A DNA stretch of 64,000 bases from Nocardia thailandica NBRC 100428 (GCF_000308795.1 NZ_BAGK01000071.1:1-64000); one strand, 5' to 3'. Counted from the first letter of the stretch, positions 54,049 through 62,991 are shown. Translations and numbers: made by a program. Notes: generated by a model from the letters alone, not told the origin.

Positions 54049-54279
54049 ATGTCCAAGGCGGAAGCGATCGTCGCGGGACTGGGCGGCGCGGGCAACATCG
54101 TGGAGATCGAGGCCTGCATCACCCGGCTGCGCACCGAGGTGCGTGACGGCGGCAAGGTGGACGAGGCCGCGCTGAAGGCCGCGGGCGCCCACGGGGTCCT
54201 CAAGTCGGGCAGCGTCGTTCAGGTCGTCGTCGGCCCCGAGGCCGACACCCTCGCCGAGGACATCGAGGACATTCTGTGA
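54049..54279 (+). CDS. PTS subunit IIB, glucose/GlcNAc type
   Basis: The 76-aa phosphocarrier accepts phosphate on C23 in I-E-A-C-I-T-R-L-R and passes it to the sugar moved by IIC. The K-A-A-G-A-H-G-V-L segment is typical of the glucose-family EIIB. AAAGGGAG precedes the ATG by 6 nt or less. The stop overlaps the IIA start (GTGA). Splitting of IIB and IIA from IIC onto divergent transcripts is unusual but occurs in actinobacteria. Confidence 0.93.
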   Translation: MSKAEAIVAGLGGAGNIVEIEACITRLRTEVRDGGKVDEAALKAAGAHGVLKSGSVVQVVVGPEADTLAEDIEDIL

Positions 54280-54731
54280 GCGTGCCGGTCCTCGCGCCGC
54301 TGCCCGGCCGGGTCCTGCCGATCGGCGAGACCCCCGACCCGGTGTTCGCCGGACAGCTGGTGGGGTCCGGCGTGTCGATCGATCCCGACCGCGATCGCGG
54401 GCCACTCGAGGTCGTCGCGCCCATCGCGGGCACGATCGTGAAGCTGCACCCGCACGCCTTCGTCGTCCTCGGCGCCGGGATCGGGGTGCTGGTCCACCTG
54501 GGGATCGACACCGTCAAGCTGGCGGGCGCCGGCTTCGAACTGCTCGCGGCGGAGAAGGATCAGGTCGTGGCGGGCGCGCCCATCGTGCGTTTCGACCCCT
54601 CCGAGATCGATGTCACCGGCTATTCGGCGATCTGCCCAGTGGTGGTGATGGATTCGGCGAAGGACTCGATCGTCAGCCCGGCGGTGGGCAGCGCGGTGGA
54701 AACCGGTGCGCTGCTGTTCGATACGCCCTGA
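54276..54731 (+). CDS. PTS subunit IIA, glucose/GlcNAc type (Crr-like)
   Basis: The 151-aa protein carries phosphate on H74 in G-V-L-V-H-L-G-I-D-T-V, with the partner His H60 in L-H-P-H-A. The start of the family, A-P-L-P-G-R-V-L-P, and the P-V-F-A-G segment are present. It is co-translated with IIB. It completes the cascade Enzyme I, HPr, IIA, IIB, IIC, except for HPr, which must come from elsewhere in the genome. GTG start at 54276. A terminator follows. Confidence 0.94.
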   Translation: MSVPVLAPLPGRVLPIGETPDPVFAGQLVGSGVSIDPDRDRGPLEVVAPIAGTIVKLHPHAFVVLGAGIGVLVHLGIDTVKLAGAGFELLAAEKDQVVAGAPIVRFDPSEIDVTGYSAICPVVVMDSAKDSIVSPAVGSAVETGALLFDTP

Positions 54732-54736
54732 CCGGA

Positions 54737-54778
54737 CGGCCGGTGCCCGCGCGCTCCGCGGCCGCGCGGCACCGGCCG
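54737..54778. terminator. Bidirectional terminator between IIA and helicase genes
   Basis: An inverted repeat of about 16 bp with one bulged base, roughly 54737-54753 with 54763-54778, in a 48-nt convergent gap. Confidence 0.7.
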
Positions 54779-54779
54779 C

Positions 54780-57700
54780 TCAGCGCACGAGCTGACCGGC
54801 CTCCACGGGCCAGTGCGCGGCCAGTTCCGCGAAATGGCGCTGGGTGCTCCACAACCGGTGATTGCCGATGACGTAGAACCGCCGCCGTGCCCGCGACACC
54901 GCCACGTTGAGCAGGTTCGGCGTCGCCGCGGCCCAGCGCCGGGCCGCGCCCGCGGCGGGCGAGGTGCCCAGGATCAGCACCACCACGTCCGCCGACTTCC
55001 CCTGCACATCGTGGATCGTGCCGACATTGCGCCGCGCGAAGTCCTCGCCGAGCACGTCCGCGGCGACCCGCGCCGCCCCGCGCGCCACATCGCGGAACGG
55101 GCTGAGCACCCGGACCTCGCCGGGGTCGATGCCGTCCTCGCGCAACCGGTCGAGCAGGTCGGCCAGCGCCTCGCCCTCGCCCGGGATCCACTTGCCCTCG
55201 GCCCGCTCGGACCGCACGTCGATCCAGGCGTTCGCGCCCGGGAACTCCGGACGCTCGGGAGTCCCGAAGAACAGCAGATCCCCGCCGTAGGCGATGCGCT
55301 GGGACAGCTCGAACATCGGCCGGTCGCAACGGCGGTGCACCCGCAGCGGGGTGCCGACCCATTCCGGCTCGCCGTCGTCGACCGGCGGCATCCAGGTGCC
55401 GAAGCGGGCGATCCGGTCCGCGGCGGAGCGGACCGAGGCCCGATCCGGCAGCCAGCGCTCGTCGAGGTCGAAGTGCTGGGCGAGGGCGCGCTGCGCCGAA
55501 CTCGGCACGCTCACGACCGGTTCGAGCTGCCGGTGGTCGCCCACCACGACCGCGCGCCTGCTGCGCCACAGCGCCCCGACCGCCGCCTGCGGTGCCACGC
55601 GGCCCGCGTCGTCGACGAACAGCCAGCCCAGCGCTTCCCGGCCCAGCCCGGCGAAGACCCGGGGGAGGTCGGTGAAGGTGGTCGCCACCAGCGGGACCGC
55701 GAGGAACAACGTCTGCCAGGCCGCGGTGACCGTCTCGGGCCGCGGCGGGCGCGGCAGCTCGCCGCGGATCAGCGCGATCGCGACGGTGAGGTTGTCGCGC
55801 ACGCGCGGGGCCGCGTTGAGCAGGAACGCCCGGTGCAGCCGCAGCGCCGCGACGAACAGCTGCCTGCGGGCGGCGGCGAAGGCGTCGTCGGCCCAGGGGC
55901 GGCACAGTTCGAACTGCTCGTCGTCGGCGGCCGCGTCGCCGAACGGGATCGTCGCCGCCCAGATGTCGCGGGCGCGCTCGACGGTCGCGATGGCGGCGTC
56001 GCGGCGGGCGGTCAGGTCGAGGTGCGCGGCGACGAGCCCGCGGCCGTGCTCGGCGGCCTTGGCCCATTCCTCGCGCGTGTAGTCGACTTCGGTCTGGCGC
56101 CTGCGGGTCTCGGCCTCGGCGGTGTGCCGTTCGGTGAGCAGCTCGTTGGTGCGCGCGCTCCACTGCCTGCCCGCGCGGAACCCGCTCGACAGCGAGCTGC
56201 CGAAACCCGGCCGTTCCCCGCCGTGCTCGCCGAGCAGCTTGCCCGCGCGGTGATGGGCGGCGTGCGCCGCCGCCAGATGTTCCTTGGCGTGGTGGTGACG
56301 CTCCCGCCAATGCGAGTGCGCGGCATCGGCTTCGGCGATGTCGGCCTCCACCGCGCGCAGCGACGCGTTGAGCCCGGGCAGCGCGGCGACCGCGTCGGCG
56401 ACGGCCTGACGTTCGCGCGAGAGGGCGCGCACCTCCTCGCGGCACTGCCGGAAGTCGGCGACCGCGGTCTCCCAGTCCGGCACCGAATCCGGCTCGGCCT
56501 CGGCCCGTTTGAGGATGTCGAGCAGGCCCGGCACCGAGTCGACGGGGGCGGTGCCGCGCCGGCCGGGGGCGAACCGGTCACCGAACCACAGCGTCTGCGC
56601 GGTGGCGCCGGCCTGCCCGCCGAGCGTGGTCGCGATCAGTCCCCAGGCGGGCTCGCCGAGTACCAAGGAGGCCAGGTCGGTGAAGTAGCCGCCGCCGACC
56701 CCCGGCCCCACGGCCGCGACCTGGGAGATCTCGGCGACCATGTTCCGCGCGTCGGCCTCGTGCTCGGCCGCCAGCACCACCTCGTGCCCGCCCACCGCCT
56801 GGGCGAGGCGGTGCACCGACACCGGATAGTTGCGGGCGACCGCGACCGTCTCGGTCTGCACGGTGAACACCTGCGTCGGGTCCTCGAAGGTGGCCAGCTG
56901 GGCCGCCCGCTCGACCACGATGCCTGCCAGGGTGTCGCGCAGCATGGTGGTGGTCCCGGTGCCCGGCGGTCCGTGCACCGCGAAGACGCCTGCGTGCTCG
57001 CCGAGGTCGGCGGTCATCCGGTCGATGGCGAACTGCTGGCCGGTGACGAGCGGTTCGCCCGGCCAGCGGCCGTCGGGAATGCGTTCGGGGATCAGCCCGT
57101 CGATGACGACGCCCTGCTGCGCCCGCACGTCGACCCGCGCCGCCTCGGCGACCTCGTCCGGCGCGGACAGGTAGTCGGCCAGCGCGGCGCCGTGATCGCC
57201 GTGCCGCACGGCCGTGGCCACCCGGGCCAGGTCGGCGGTCAGCAGGCTGCTCACCGGATCCCGGTCGTCCGGCAGGTCCGCGTCCTTGGCCGCGACCTGC
57301 CTGCACACGACGCGCAGGCCGGCGGCGCGCAACTCGGCCCGCACGCCCATGGCGCCGCAGAGCTCGCCGACGAAGCCGTGCAGGTCCCAGCCGGTGACGC
57401 GGACCTCGGCGGGCTCGGCGGGGTCGGTGTCCTCGGGCCGGGCGCGCCGGGCGTCGGCCTCGGCCGCGTCGGGACGCGGCCGGTGGGTCGGCGCGGTCGG
57501 GTCGTCGGGGGCGATGGCGCCGAGGCGGCGGGAGAACTTCCAGGCCGACACCGCCGCCGGCCCGAACAGCTTCGGCGGTTCGACCGGGCCGGGGACGAGC
57601 GCCGCGCCGACCCCGCGCCCGACCGCATCGACGGCGGCGTCGCGCCACCGGTGCGCCCGTTCGGGTTCCTCGGGTGCGGCGATCGGCCGGGCCAGCGCGT

Positions 57701-58190
57701 CGAAGGCGGTGGCGAATTCCCCGGCGTCGTCGGCGAAGCCGTGCAGCCAGGCGCGGTCGCGGACGCCGGGGGAGCGCAGCCTGCTGATCGCCCAGGCCGT
57801 CGCCGACAGCCGCGCAGACCCGCGCACCACGAGGCCGTCGTCGGTGAGGGTCAGCGCGAACGCGGCGGCCGTGCCCGCCCGGCGGGCGTCGGGCTCGAGC
57901 GCGTCCGGCCCGAAGGCGCGCGCCAGCGCGTCGCGCACGCGCCCGAGTTCGAAGAGCCCGCCGTACACGTCGTACCGCCAGACCCGGCCCGCGCCCGGCG
58001 CGGGCAGCAGCGTGGGGTCCTCCCACGGCGCCGCCGCGTCGGGCTGCAGGTCGAGAACCACCGTTCCCGGTCCGGCGTCGGACCCGGGAACGGTACGAGG
58101 ACTGAACATTTCGAGGCTCTGCCAGAATTCGACGAGCCGCGCGGCGTGCTCGGAACCGCCCACGATGCACCCCATTCCGTCGGCCATCAT
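54780..58190 (-). CDS. Superfamily 1 helicase-like protein (Upf1/DNA2-like) with altered Walker A
   Basis: A 1136-aa protein. After ~380 residues of unassigned N-terminal region comes the Walker A loop G-P-P-G-T-G-T-T-T at 407-415; the expected Lys is Thr (T413). A long coiled-coil insertion (about 585-760) separates it from Walker B, F-V-D-D-A-G with D860 and D861 in place of D-E. Later motifs are intact: G-D-H-R-Q-L-E-P (motif III), L-R-V-H-R-R (IV), G-T-I-H-D-V-Q-G-K (V) and N-V-A-V-S-R-A-R-R (VI). It may be a catalytically changed helicase; binding or hydrolysis of ATP is uncertain. Start uncertain: ATGs at 58190, 58187 and 58175. It looks monocistronic. Confidence 0.82.
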   Translation of the reverse strand: MMADGMGCIVGGSEHAARLVEFWQSLEMFSPRTVPGSDAGPGTVVLDLQPDAAAPWEDPTLLPAPGAGRVWRYDVYGGLFELGRVRDALARAFGPDALEPDARRAGTAAAFALTLTDDGLVVRGSARLSATAWAISRLRSPGVRDRAWLHGFADDAGEFATAFDALARPIAAPEEPERAHRWRDAAVDAVGRGVGAALVPGPVEPPKLFGPAAVSAWKFSRRLGAIAPDDPTAPTHRPRPDAAEADARRARPEDTDPAEPAEVRVTGWDLHGFVGELCGAMGVRAELRAAGLRVVCRQVAAKDADLPDDRDPVSSLLTADLARVATAVRHGDHGAALADYLSAPDEVAEAARVDVRAQQGVVIDGLIPERIPDGRWPGEPLVTGQQFAIDRMTADLGEHAGVFAVHGPPGTGTTTMLRDTLAGIVVERAAQLATFEDPTQVFTVQTETVAVARNYPVSVHRLAQAVGGHEVVLAAEHEADARNMVAEISQVAAVGPGVGGGYFTDLASLVLGEPAWGLIATTLGGQAGATAQTLWFGDRFAPGRRGTAPVDSVPGLLDILKRAEAEPDSVPDWETAVADFRQCREEVRALSRERQAVADAVAALPGLNASLRAVEADIAEADAAHSHWRERHHHAKEHLAAAHAAHHRAGKLLGEHGGERPGFGSSLSSGFRAGRQWSARTNELLTERHTAEAETRRRQTEVDYTREEWAKAAEHGRGLVAAHLDLTARRDAAIATVERARDIWAATIPFGDAAADDEQFELCRPWADDAFAAARRQLFVAALRLHRAFLLNAAPRVRDNLTVAIALIRGELPRPPRPETVTAAWQTLFLAVPLVATTFTDLPRVFAGLGREALGWLFVDDAGRVAPQAAVGALWRSRRAVVVGDHRQLEPVVSVPSSAQRALAQHFDLDERWLPDRASVRSAADRIARFGTWMPPVDDGEPEWVGTPLRVHRRCDRPMFELSQRIAYGGDLLFFGTPERPEFPGANAWIDVRSERAEGKWIPGEGEALADLLDRLREDGIDPGEVRVLSPFRDVARGAARVAADVLGEDFARRNVGTIHDVQGKSADVVVLILGTSPAAGAARRWAAATPNLLNVAVSRARRRFYVIGNHRLWSTQRHFAELAAHWPVEAGQLVR

Positions 58191-58258
58191 GTTGACAACC
58201 CGAACAACGGTACGCGATCGCCCGGGACGTCGCTGACCTGCGTCCCTTCTGGAAGCGT

Positions 58259-58273
58259 GTCCGGAAGCCGGAC
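58259..58273. promoter_or_regulatory. 15-nt interrupted palindrome upstream of the helicase gene
   Basis: GTCCGG-AAG-CCGGAC, perfect 6-bp arms, 69-83 nt before the helicase start. It is in the 229-nt gap that also separates the helicase from the oxygenase gene; it may be a regulator site or, read from the upstream gene, a small terminator. No gene was found in the gap. Confidence 0.3.
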
Positions 58274-58419
58274 GATCCCGCCGTGGGTCGGGTCGTGCCC
58301 GCGGGACCCGGGCCGCCCGAACCGGCGGCCGCCCGGCACGAGTCCGAGCACCGCTCGCCGCCGGGCGACGCCCGCGCGCCGTGCGTACTTCGCCCGACCG
58401 GTCGCGGGGAGACCGACAC

Positions 58420-59403
58420 TCACGGCCGGGGCGCCGTGACCTCTCTCGCCCGCCCCGCCAGCAGCCGCCCCGCGTCCTCGGCCATCCGCCACACGATGTC
58501 GGCCACCGGTTCGATCTCGGTGAGCAGGCCGACGCCCTGGCCCGCGTCGACCGGGATGACCTGCCGGTCATCGGATTCGATACCCGTGTGCAACTCGTCG
58601 CGGGCCTCGGCGCCCCCCGGATCCTCCCGGTGGCGCGCGAGGAAGGCGTTGTGCACCACCCGCGCGGGAAACCTGCTGGGCCAGGGGTATTCGAGGGCGG
58701 CGTCGAACGCGCTGGTCAGCACGGTCCCCGTGCCCTCGACGGTCGTCATGACCTGCCGCGCGGCGCCGCTGAGCAGCGATTCCTCCGCCGCGGCCAGCCG
58801 CGTCCCCACCCATGCCCCGGCCGCGCCCGCCGCCAGCACCGCCGCCAGGCTCCGCCCGGAACCGACCCCGCCCGCCGCGAGCACCGGCACCGACACCGTC
58901 TCCAGCACGGCATCGAGCAGCGGCAGCGTCGCCATGCCGTCGACGCCGTGCCCGCCACCCTCGCTGCCGCGCGCGACGAGGACGTCGACCCCGGCGTCCT
59001 GGGCCCGCCACGCCTCCTCGGCGTCGTAGACCTGCGTCACGGCCAGGATGCCCGCCGCGTGGACCCGCTCGACCCAGTCGAACCCCGCGCCGAAACTCAC
59101 CGAGATCAGCGTCGGCCGCGCCGCGATCGCCGCCGCGAGCAGCTCCGGTTCCTGGGCGACCACCCAGTCGACGACGCCGATTCCCCAGGGGCCGACGATC
59201 TCCCCGGCCGCCGCGAGCTCCCGCTCCAGCGCCACCACCGATCCCGCGCTGCCCATCCCGATCATCCCCAGCCCGCCGGCCGCCGACACCGCGGCCGCCA
59301 GCCTGCCCCCGGCCGCACCACCCATGGGCGCGTTCACGATCGGTACCCGCAACCCCAACCCCCGCGACCACTCGGTCGACGGCACTCCGGCACTCCCGGT
59401 CAC
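58420..59403 (-). CDS. Nitronate monooxygenase / FMN-dependent 2-nitropropane dioxygenase-like protein
   Basis: The 327-aa TIM-barrel flavoprotein begins V-P-I-V-N-A-P-M-G-G-A-A-G-G, the NPD/NMO hallmark for FMN binding, followed by A-A-G-G-L-G-M-I-G. The central A-R-G-S-E-G-G-G-H-G segment holds the phosphate-binding glycines and the catalytic His. Members oxidise nitronates or act as FabK-type enoyl reductases; the nitronate role is more usual for this sub-branch. GTG at 59403 was chosen; AAAGGGG lies a few bases upstream. It is divergent from the small membrane protein gene at 59584. Confidence 0.85.
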   Translation of the reverse strand: MTGSAGVPSTEWSRGLGLRVPIVNAPMGGAAGGRLAAAVSAAGGLGMIGMGSAGSVVALERELAAAGEIVGPWGIGVVDWVVAQEPELLAAAIAARPTLISVSFGAGFDWVERVHAAGILAVTQVYDAEEAWRAQDAGVDVLVARGSEGGGHGVDGMATLPLLDAVLETVSVPVLAAGGVGSGRSLAAVLAAGAAGAWVGTRLAAAEESLLSGAARQVMTTVEGTGTVLTSAFDAALEYPWPSRFPARVVHNAFLARHREDPGGAEARDELHTGIESDDRQVIPVDAGQGVGLLTEIEPVADIVWRMAEDAGRLLAGRAREVTAPRP

Positions 59404-59583
59404 CGAACACCCCTTTCGTCGGTTGACCCGGAATCCTGCCAGCTCCGCCGCCTCGCGCCCGGCGACAGGCCGCGCGAGGCAGCGCCTTTCGCGGTCGCCG
59501 GCCGGACCGCGGGGTCCGGGGATCTTGCCCAGCCCCCTGAAATCACATTGCCCGCCAACGATTCTCACGCTCTACTGGATCAG

Positions 59584-60057
59584 GTGGTGAAGATCGCAGT
59601 CGGCGCGGCCGGTTTCCTCGTCCTGATCGCCGTCCTCGGCGACGGCGCAGGCAATGCGCTGTGCGTCCTGTCGATCGTCGGCCTCGTCGTCTGGCTGTTC
59701 GCGACCGCGGGACCCCTCGAGTCCCCGTCCCGCCGCCCCCTCGGCTACGCGCGCAGGCGCCCCGTCCCCGAACCCCGCCGTGGCTTCGACGAGGACCGGT
59801 CCGGCCACGAACGCGAGCGGTACCGGCCGTCCGGCCGCGACCGTTTCGCCGGGTACGGCCGCGACCGCGTCACCGGGTACGGCCGCGACCGGTGGGACGC
59901 CGCGGACCATCGGCGCGACCGCCGCGACCCCTACGCCGACGAGCGGCGGCACTTCTCGGGTGACGACCGCGAGGACTTCGACCGCTCTCTCCGCGCGCGG
60001 CGGGCGCCGGGCGACCACGAGCGGTGGAGTCGCGGCAGGCGCGCCGACGGTCGATGA
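59584..60057 (+). CDS. Small membrane protein with highly charged Arg/Asp/Gly-rich repeat tail
   Basis: The 157-aa product has two transmembrane helices (about residues 3-22 and 26-43), then a Pro/Arg-rich segment and a C-terminal tail of about 95 residues rich in Arg, Asp, Gly and Tyr. The tail holds a near-exact repeat, Y-G-R-D-R-[VW], at about residues 92-105 (59856-59896), preceded by a related G-R-D-R-F copy. The nucleotide copies are almost identical, so the repeat has recently expanded or been kept uniform. Such tails are typical of intrinsically disordered membrane anchors. No family was recognised. GTG at 59584 or 59587 is the likely start; the frame is open much further upstream. 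Confidence 0.5.
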   Translation: MVKIAVGAAGFLVLIAVLGDGAGNALCVLSIVGLVVWLFATAGPLESPSRRPLGYARRRPVPEPRRGFDEDRSGHERERYRPSGRDRFAGYGRDRVTGYGRDRWDAADHRRDRRDPYADERRHFSGDDREDFDRSLRARRAPGDHERWSRGRRADGR

Positions 60058-60106
60058 CGGCCGGTCGGCCGCGAGCCCACCGCCCGGGGCGGCTCCGGAG
60101 GACCCC

Positions 60107-61351
60107 CTACCGCGCCAATTCCTCGGCGACGACGTCCAGCCCGCACCCGGCGGCCCGGGCGACGAGCACCCCGCGCAGCCGGTCCGGCAGGTCCGCGCGC
60201 ACGGAGACCAGGGCGGCCCAGGCGTCGCCGTCGTCCGCGCCCAGCACGCCGGCCATCGTCTCGAGGTCGGGCAGCGCGTCGAGGATCGTCAGCACGCGGG
60301 TGCGGGGCGGTCCGTCGACGCTGACCGCGAGGGGCAGCATGGCCGGTGCGGCCTCGCGCGCCTGCACGATCAGTTCCCGCAGCGAGTCGTCGTCCTCCTG
60401 GGTCACCCGGGTCGCGATGTGCTTGCGCTGCTCGGCGGTGAGGAACTGCACCAGCGGAAGCAGCTCCAGCCAGAGCCCCTGGCGGAGTGAGACATCGGAG
60501 ATGCGGGTCAGCGTCGCCGCCTCGTGCATCACCGGCCGCTGCGCCAGGCGCGCCAGCCCCGGCTGCGCCATGCCCGCGGCGACGGGCAGCAGGGCGTCCC
60601 AGGCGTCGAGTTCGGTGACGGCCGTGAGCAACCCGTCGAGGATCTCGTCGTCCTGCCCGGCGACGATGTCGGCCATCCGCGCGCGTTCCCGCGGCCCGAT
60701 GAGATCGAGCAGGGAGATGGCGTCGGCCCACTTCTCCTCCGCGTACATGGTCTGCACCATGCCGGGTACTCGGTCGTGCACCATGCCGAGCAGCCGCTCG
60801 GCCTCCGAGCGTTCCTCGAGGTGCAGGCCGACCTGGAGGATGTCGGCGTCGGCGGCCTGGGGCAGCGCGGCCCGCAGCACCGAGTCCGGCATCGATCCGG
60901 CCAGGCGGCCCATGGTCAGGTAGTCGCCGCGCTCGATGAGTTCGCGCGCGACCTCGGCGGCCAGCTTGTCGGGGACGCGCTCGATCACCTGCGCGGCGCG
61001 GCGCGCGTCCAGCAGCACCGTGGCGTCGGCGAGGAACCTCGGCGACAGCGACTCCGCGATCGCCACCGCCCGCGCGGGCTCCACGGCGCCCGCCACCGCG
61101 GCCGCGAGCGCCGGCCCCAGCGCCTTCTCCGCGACCAGCGCCGCCACCGGGCGCGGCACGAGCTTCACCGCGGCCGCGATGCGCTGCATCCGCTGCACGT
61201 CGCGGCCGGACATCTCGTCGGTGATCTGGTCGCGGAACGCCTTGATCGACTCCGGCGACCGGGTCAGCAGGAAGTCGAGTTCGGTCGGGTCCACCCCGAG
61301 CACGCGGGCGAGCTTGGCGATCTCGGCCATCGTGTGCCGCAGCCCGCTCAC
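60107..61351 (-). CDS. Alpha-solenoid-like protein of unknown function
   Basis: A 414-aa soluble, helix-rich protein. Sections around residues 90-190 and 230-330 show short helical pairs (for example A-A-Q-V-I-E-R-V-P followed by L-A-A-E-V-A-R-E-L-I-E-R) that resemble repeats of the MgtE N-terminal type or a general alpha-solenoid. No catalytic motif, signal peptide or transmembrane helix is visible. The GTG at 61351 overlaps the stop of the 71-aa gene (GTGA), so they form a translationally coupled pair. It converges on the small membrane protein gene. Unknown function. Confidence 0.75.
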   Translation of the reverse strand: MSGLRHTMAEIAKLARVLGVDPTELDFLLTRSPESIKAFRDQITDEMSGRDVQRMQRIAAAVKLVPRPVAALVAEKALGPALAAAVAGAVEPARAVAIAESLSPRFLADATVLLDARRAAQVIERVPDKLAAEVARELIERGDYLTMGRLAGSMPDSVLRAALPQAADADILQVGLHLEERSEAERLLGMVHDRVPGMVQTMYAEEKWADAISLLDLIGPRERARMADIVAGQDDEILDGLLTAVTELDAWDALLPVAAGMAQPGLARLAQRPVMHEAATLTRISDVSLRQGLWLELLPLVQFLTAEQRKHIATRVTQEDDDSLRELIVQAREAAPAMLPLAVSVDGPPRTRVLTILDALPDLETMAGVLGADDGDAWAALVSVRADLPDRLRGVLVARAAGCGLDVVAEELAR

Positions 61352-61563
61352 AGGCCGAGCACCTTCTGCACCGCGGGCCGGGCGAGCCGGGGGATCAGGT
61401 GCAGACCCTCGCCGAGGGCGGCGTCCATGGCCGCCTTCCGCGCGGCGAGCGCGGTCACGACGAGCCCGTCGAGCCGGGCGAGGTCCTCGGCGCCGAGGGC
61501 GGCGAACTCGGCGGGCGGGGGCGCGCCGAGGGTGGCGGCGAGCTGGTCAAGGCCATCCGGCAC
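61348..61563 (-). CDS. Small helical protein coupled to the solenoid-like protein
   Basis: A 71-aa hydrophilic, mostly helical protein with an A-P-P-P-A-E-F-A-A-L-G segment and an Ala-rich middle. AAGGAG lies 7 nt before the GTG at 61563 and the stop overlaps the next start by 4 nt. No family was recognised; the overlap suggests it works with, or regulates, the 414-aa protein. It is divergent from the NYN gene (164-nt gap with AT-richer DNA around 61590-61620, probably the promoters). Confidence 0.65.
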   Translation of the reverse strand: MPDGLDQLAATLGAPPPAEFAALGAEDLARLDGLVVTALAARKAAMDAALGEGLHLIPRLARPAVQKVLGL

Positions 61564-61727
61564 GGACAGTCTCCTTCGGTGTCACGAGCAATAACGTTGT
61601 GGCAAGGCCGATTACACGATAGCCGCGGATCGCCGCGCCGACCTGCCGGGACGGGGCGCGGCCGCCCGGCGGACACACGCCGCGCGAGTGCCCCACCGCG
61701 GCCCCCGATCCGTGGCAAGGTGAACCC

Positions 61728-62711
61728 ATGAGGTCCACGTGCGCGGTGTATGTCGATGCGGGCTATCTGCTCGCTTCCGCCGCCACGCGCGTCACCGGCA
61801 CCTCGCTGCGCAACGGCGTGCACGTCGACTTCCCCGACCTGATCAAGGAGATCCTGCGCGCCGCGCACGATCTGTCCGGGCTGCCGGTCCTGCGCCTGCA
61901 CTGGTACGACTCGGCCAAGAACGGGGTCCCCGACCCGCAGCAGGAACGCATCGGCGAACTGCCCAGGGTCAAGCTGCGCCTCGGCCGTTTCGGCGTCGAC
62001 GGCCAGCAGAAGGGCGTCGACCTGCGCATCGGCCTCGACATGGCGGCCCACGCCCGCAACCACGCCTCGGACGTATTCGTGCTCCTGTCCGGCGACGACG
62101 ACCTCACCGAGGCGGTCGAGGAGGCCCAGGTGCACGGCGTGCAGGTGACGGTCATGGCCGTCCCCACCGCCGACGGCAAACCGCACGGCGTCAGCCGTCA
62201 CCTGATCCGTGCCGCCGACGACCTCAGCCTGCTGCCCGGCGCGGCCATCGACCGCACCGTCATCCGCCGCCTCGTCACCCCCGAGACGCCGCAGCCGATC
62301 CCGGTGCCGGTGCCGAAACCGCGACCCAAACCGGCCGCTCCCACGTTCCCCACCCCCAACGACCTCGCCGCCCACCCGCGCCCGCCCGCCGCGCAACCCG
62401 TCTCGGCCACCGTGGCCTACTCCGGCGTCACCGGCGGCCCGGCCCACGTCATGCCCGGCTACGACTGCGCCGACGACGCCGGCGACGACCAGATCGACGC
62501 CGTGGTCACCAAGGTGCTGACCGCCTACCGCCAGAGCGCCACCCCGCAGGACCTCGCCGACCTGCGGCGCGGCCGCCCCTCCATCCCGCGCGACATCGAC
62601 CGCGCGCTACTGGTCGACGCGTCGGAGGTGCTCGACGCCGAGGATCTCAGCGAGCGCATCCGCTATCGGCTGCGTGACCGGTTCTGGGACAAGGTCGCCG
62701 AACTGCTGTAG
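61728..62711 (+). CDS. NYN-domain (PIN-like) putative ribonuclease
   Basis: The 327-aa protein has an N-terminal NYN domain of ~160 residues: C-A-V-Y-V-D-A-G-Y-L at residues 5-14, K-G-V-D-L-R-I-G-L-D-M near 98 and V-L-L-S-G-D-D-D-L near 118. These acidic residues form the PIN-type metal site. A Pro-rich linker (about 185-230) joins it to a C-terminal ~95-residue helical domain that may be OST-HTH/LOTUS-like. NYN proteins cleave RNA, often tRNA or small RNA. ATG at 61728 follows AAGGTG. It converges on the MoaD-like gene 3 nt away. Confidence 0.85.
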   Translation: MRSTCAVYVDAGYLLASAATRVTGTSLRNGVHVDFPDLIKEILRAAHDLSGLPVLRLHWYDSAKNGVPDPQQERIGELPRVKLRLGRFGVDGQQKGVDLRIGLDMAAHARNHASDVFVLLSGDDDLTEAVEEAQVHGVQVTVMAVPTADGKPHGVSRHLIRAADDLSLLPGAAIDRTVIRRLVTPETPQPIPVPVPKPRPKPAAPTFPTPNDLAAHPRPPAAQPVSATVAYSGVTGGPAHVMPGYDCADDAGDDQIDAVVTKVLTAYRQSATPQDLADLRRGRPSIPRDIDRALLVDASEVLDAEDLSERIRYRLRDRFWDKVAELL

Positions 62712-62714
62712 CCG

Positions 62715-62987
62715 TCACCCACCCGCGACCGACGGGATGATCATCACCTCGGTGGCGGCGTCGACCGGCGTGTCCAGGCCGTCGAGCGTGCGGCACTCGT
62801 CGCCGTCGACGTAGAAGTTCACGTACCGCCGCAGCGCGCCGCTCTCGTCGCGCAGCCGCCGTTCCAGCGCGGGGGAGCGTTCCCGCACGGCGTCGAGGAC
62901 CTGCCGCAGCGTGCTCCCCTCGATCTCGAGCTCTCGTTCGCCCCCGGCGTGCGGCCGCAACACCGACGGCAGCAGGACCCTGGCCAT
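62715..62987 (-). CDS. MoaD/ThiS family ubiquitin-like protein
   Basis: The 90-aa protein has the beta-grasp pattern of sulphur carriers: a first strand, E-G-S-T-L-R-Q-V-L-D-A-V near residue 25, Y-V-N-F-Y-V-D-G near 55 and a C-terminal S-V-A-G-G end, where the di-glycine is the site of thiocarboxylation. It begins 4 nt after the BNR-repeat gene, so both are on one transcript. No E1-like activating enzyme (MoeB/ThiF) is in view. Its acceptor pathway (molybdopterin, thiamine, or another) cannot be told. Confidence 0.85.
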   Translation of the reverse strand: MARVLLPSVLRPHAGGERELEIEGSTLRQVLDAVRERSPALERRLRDESGALRRYVNFYVDGDECRTLDGLDTPVDAATEVMIIPSVAGG

Positions 62988-62991
62988 CGCG

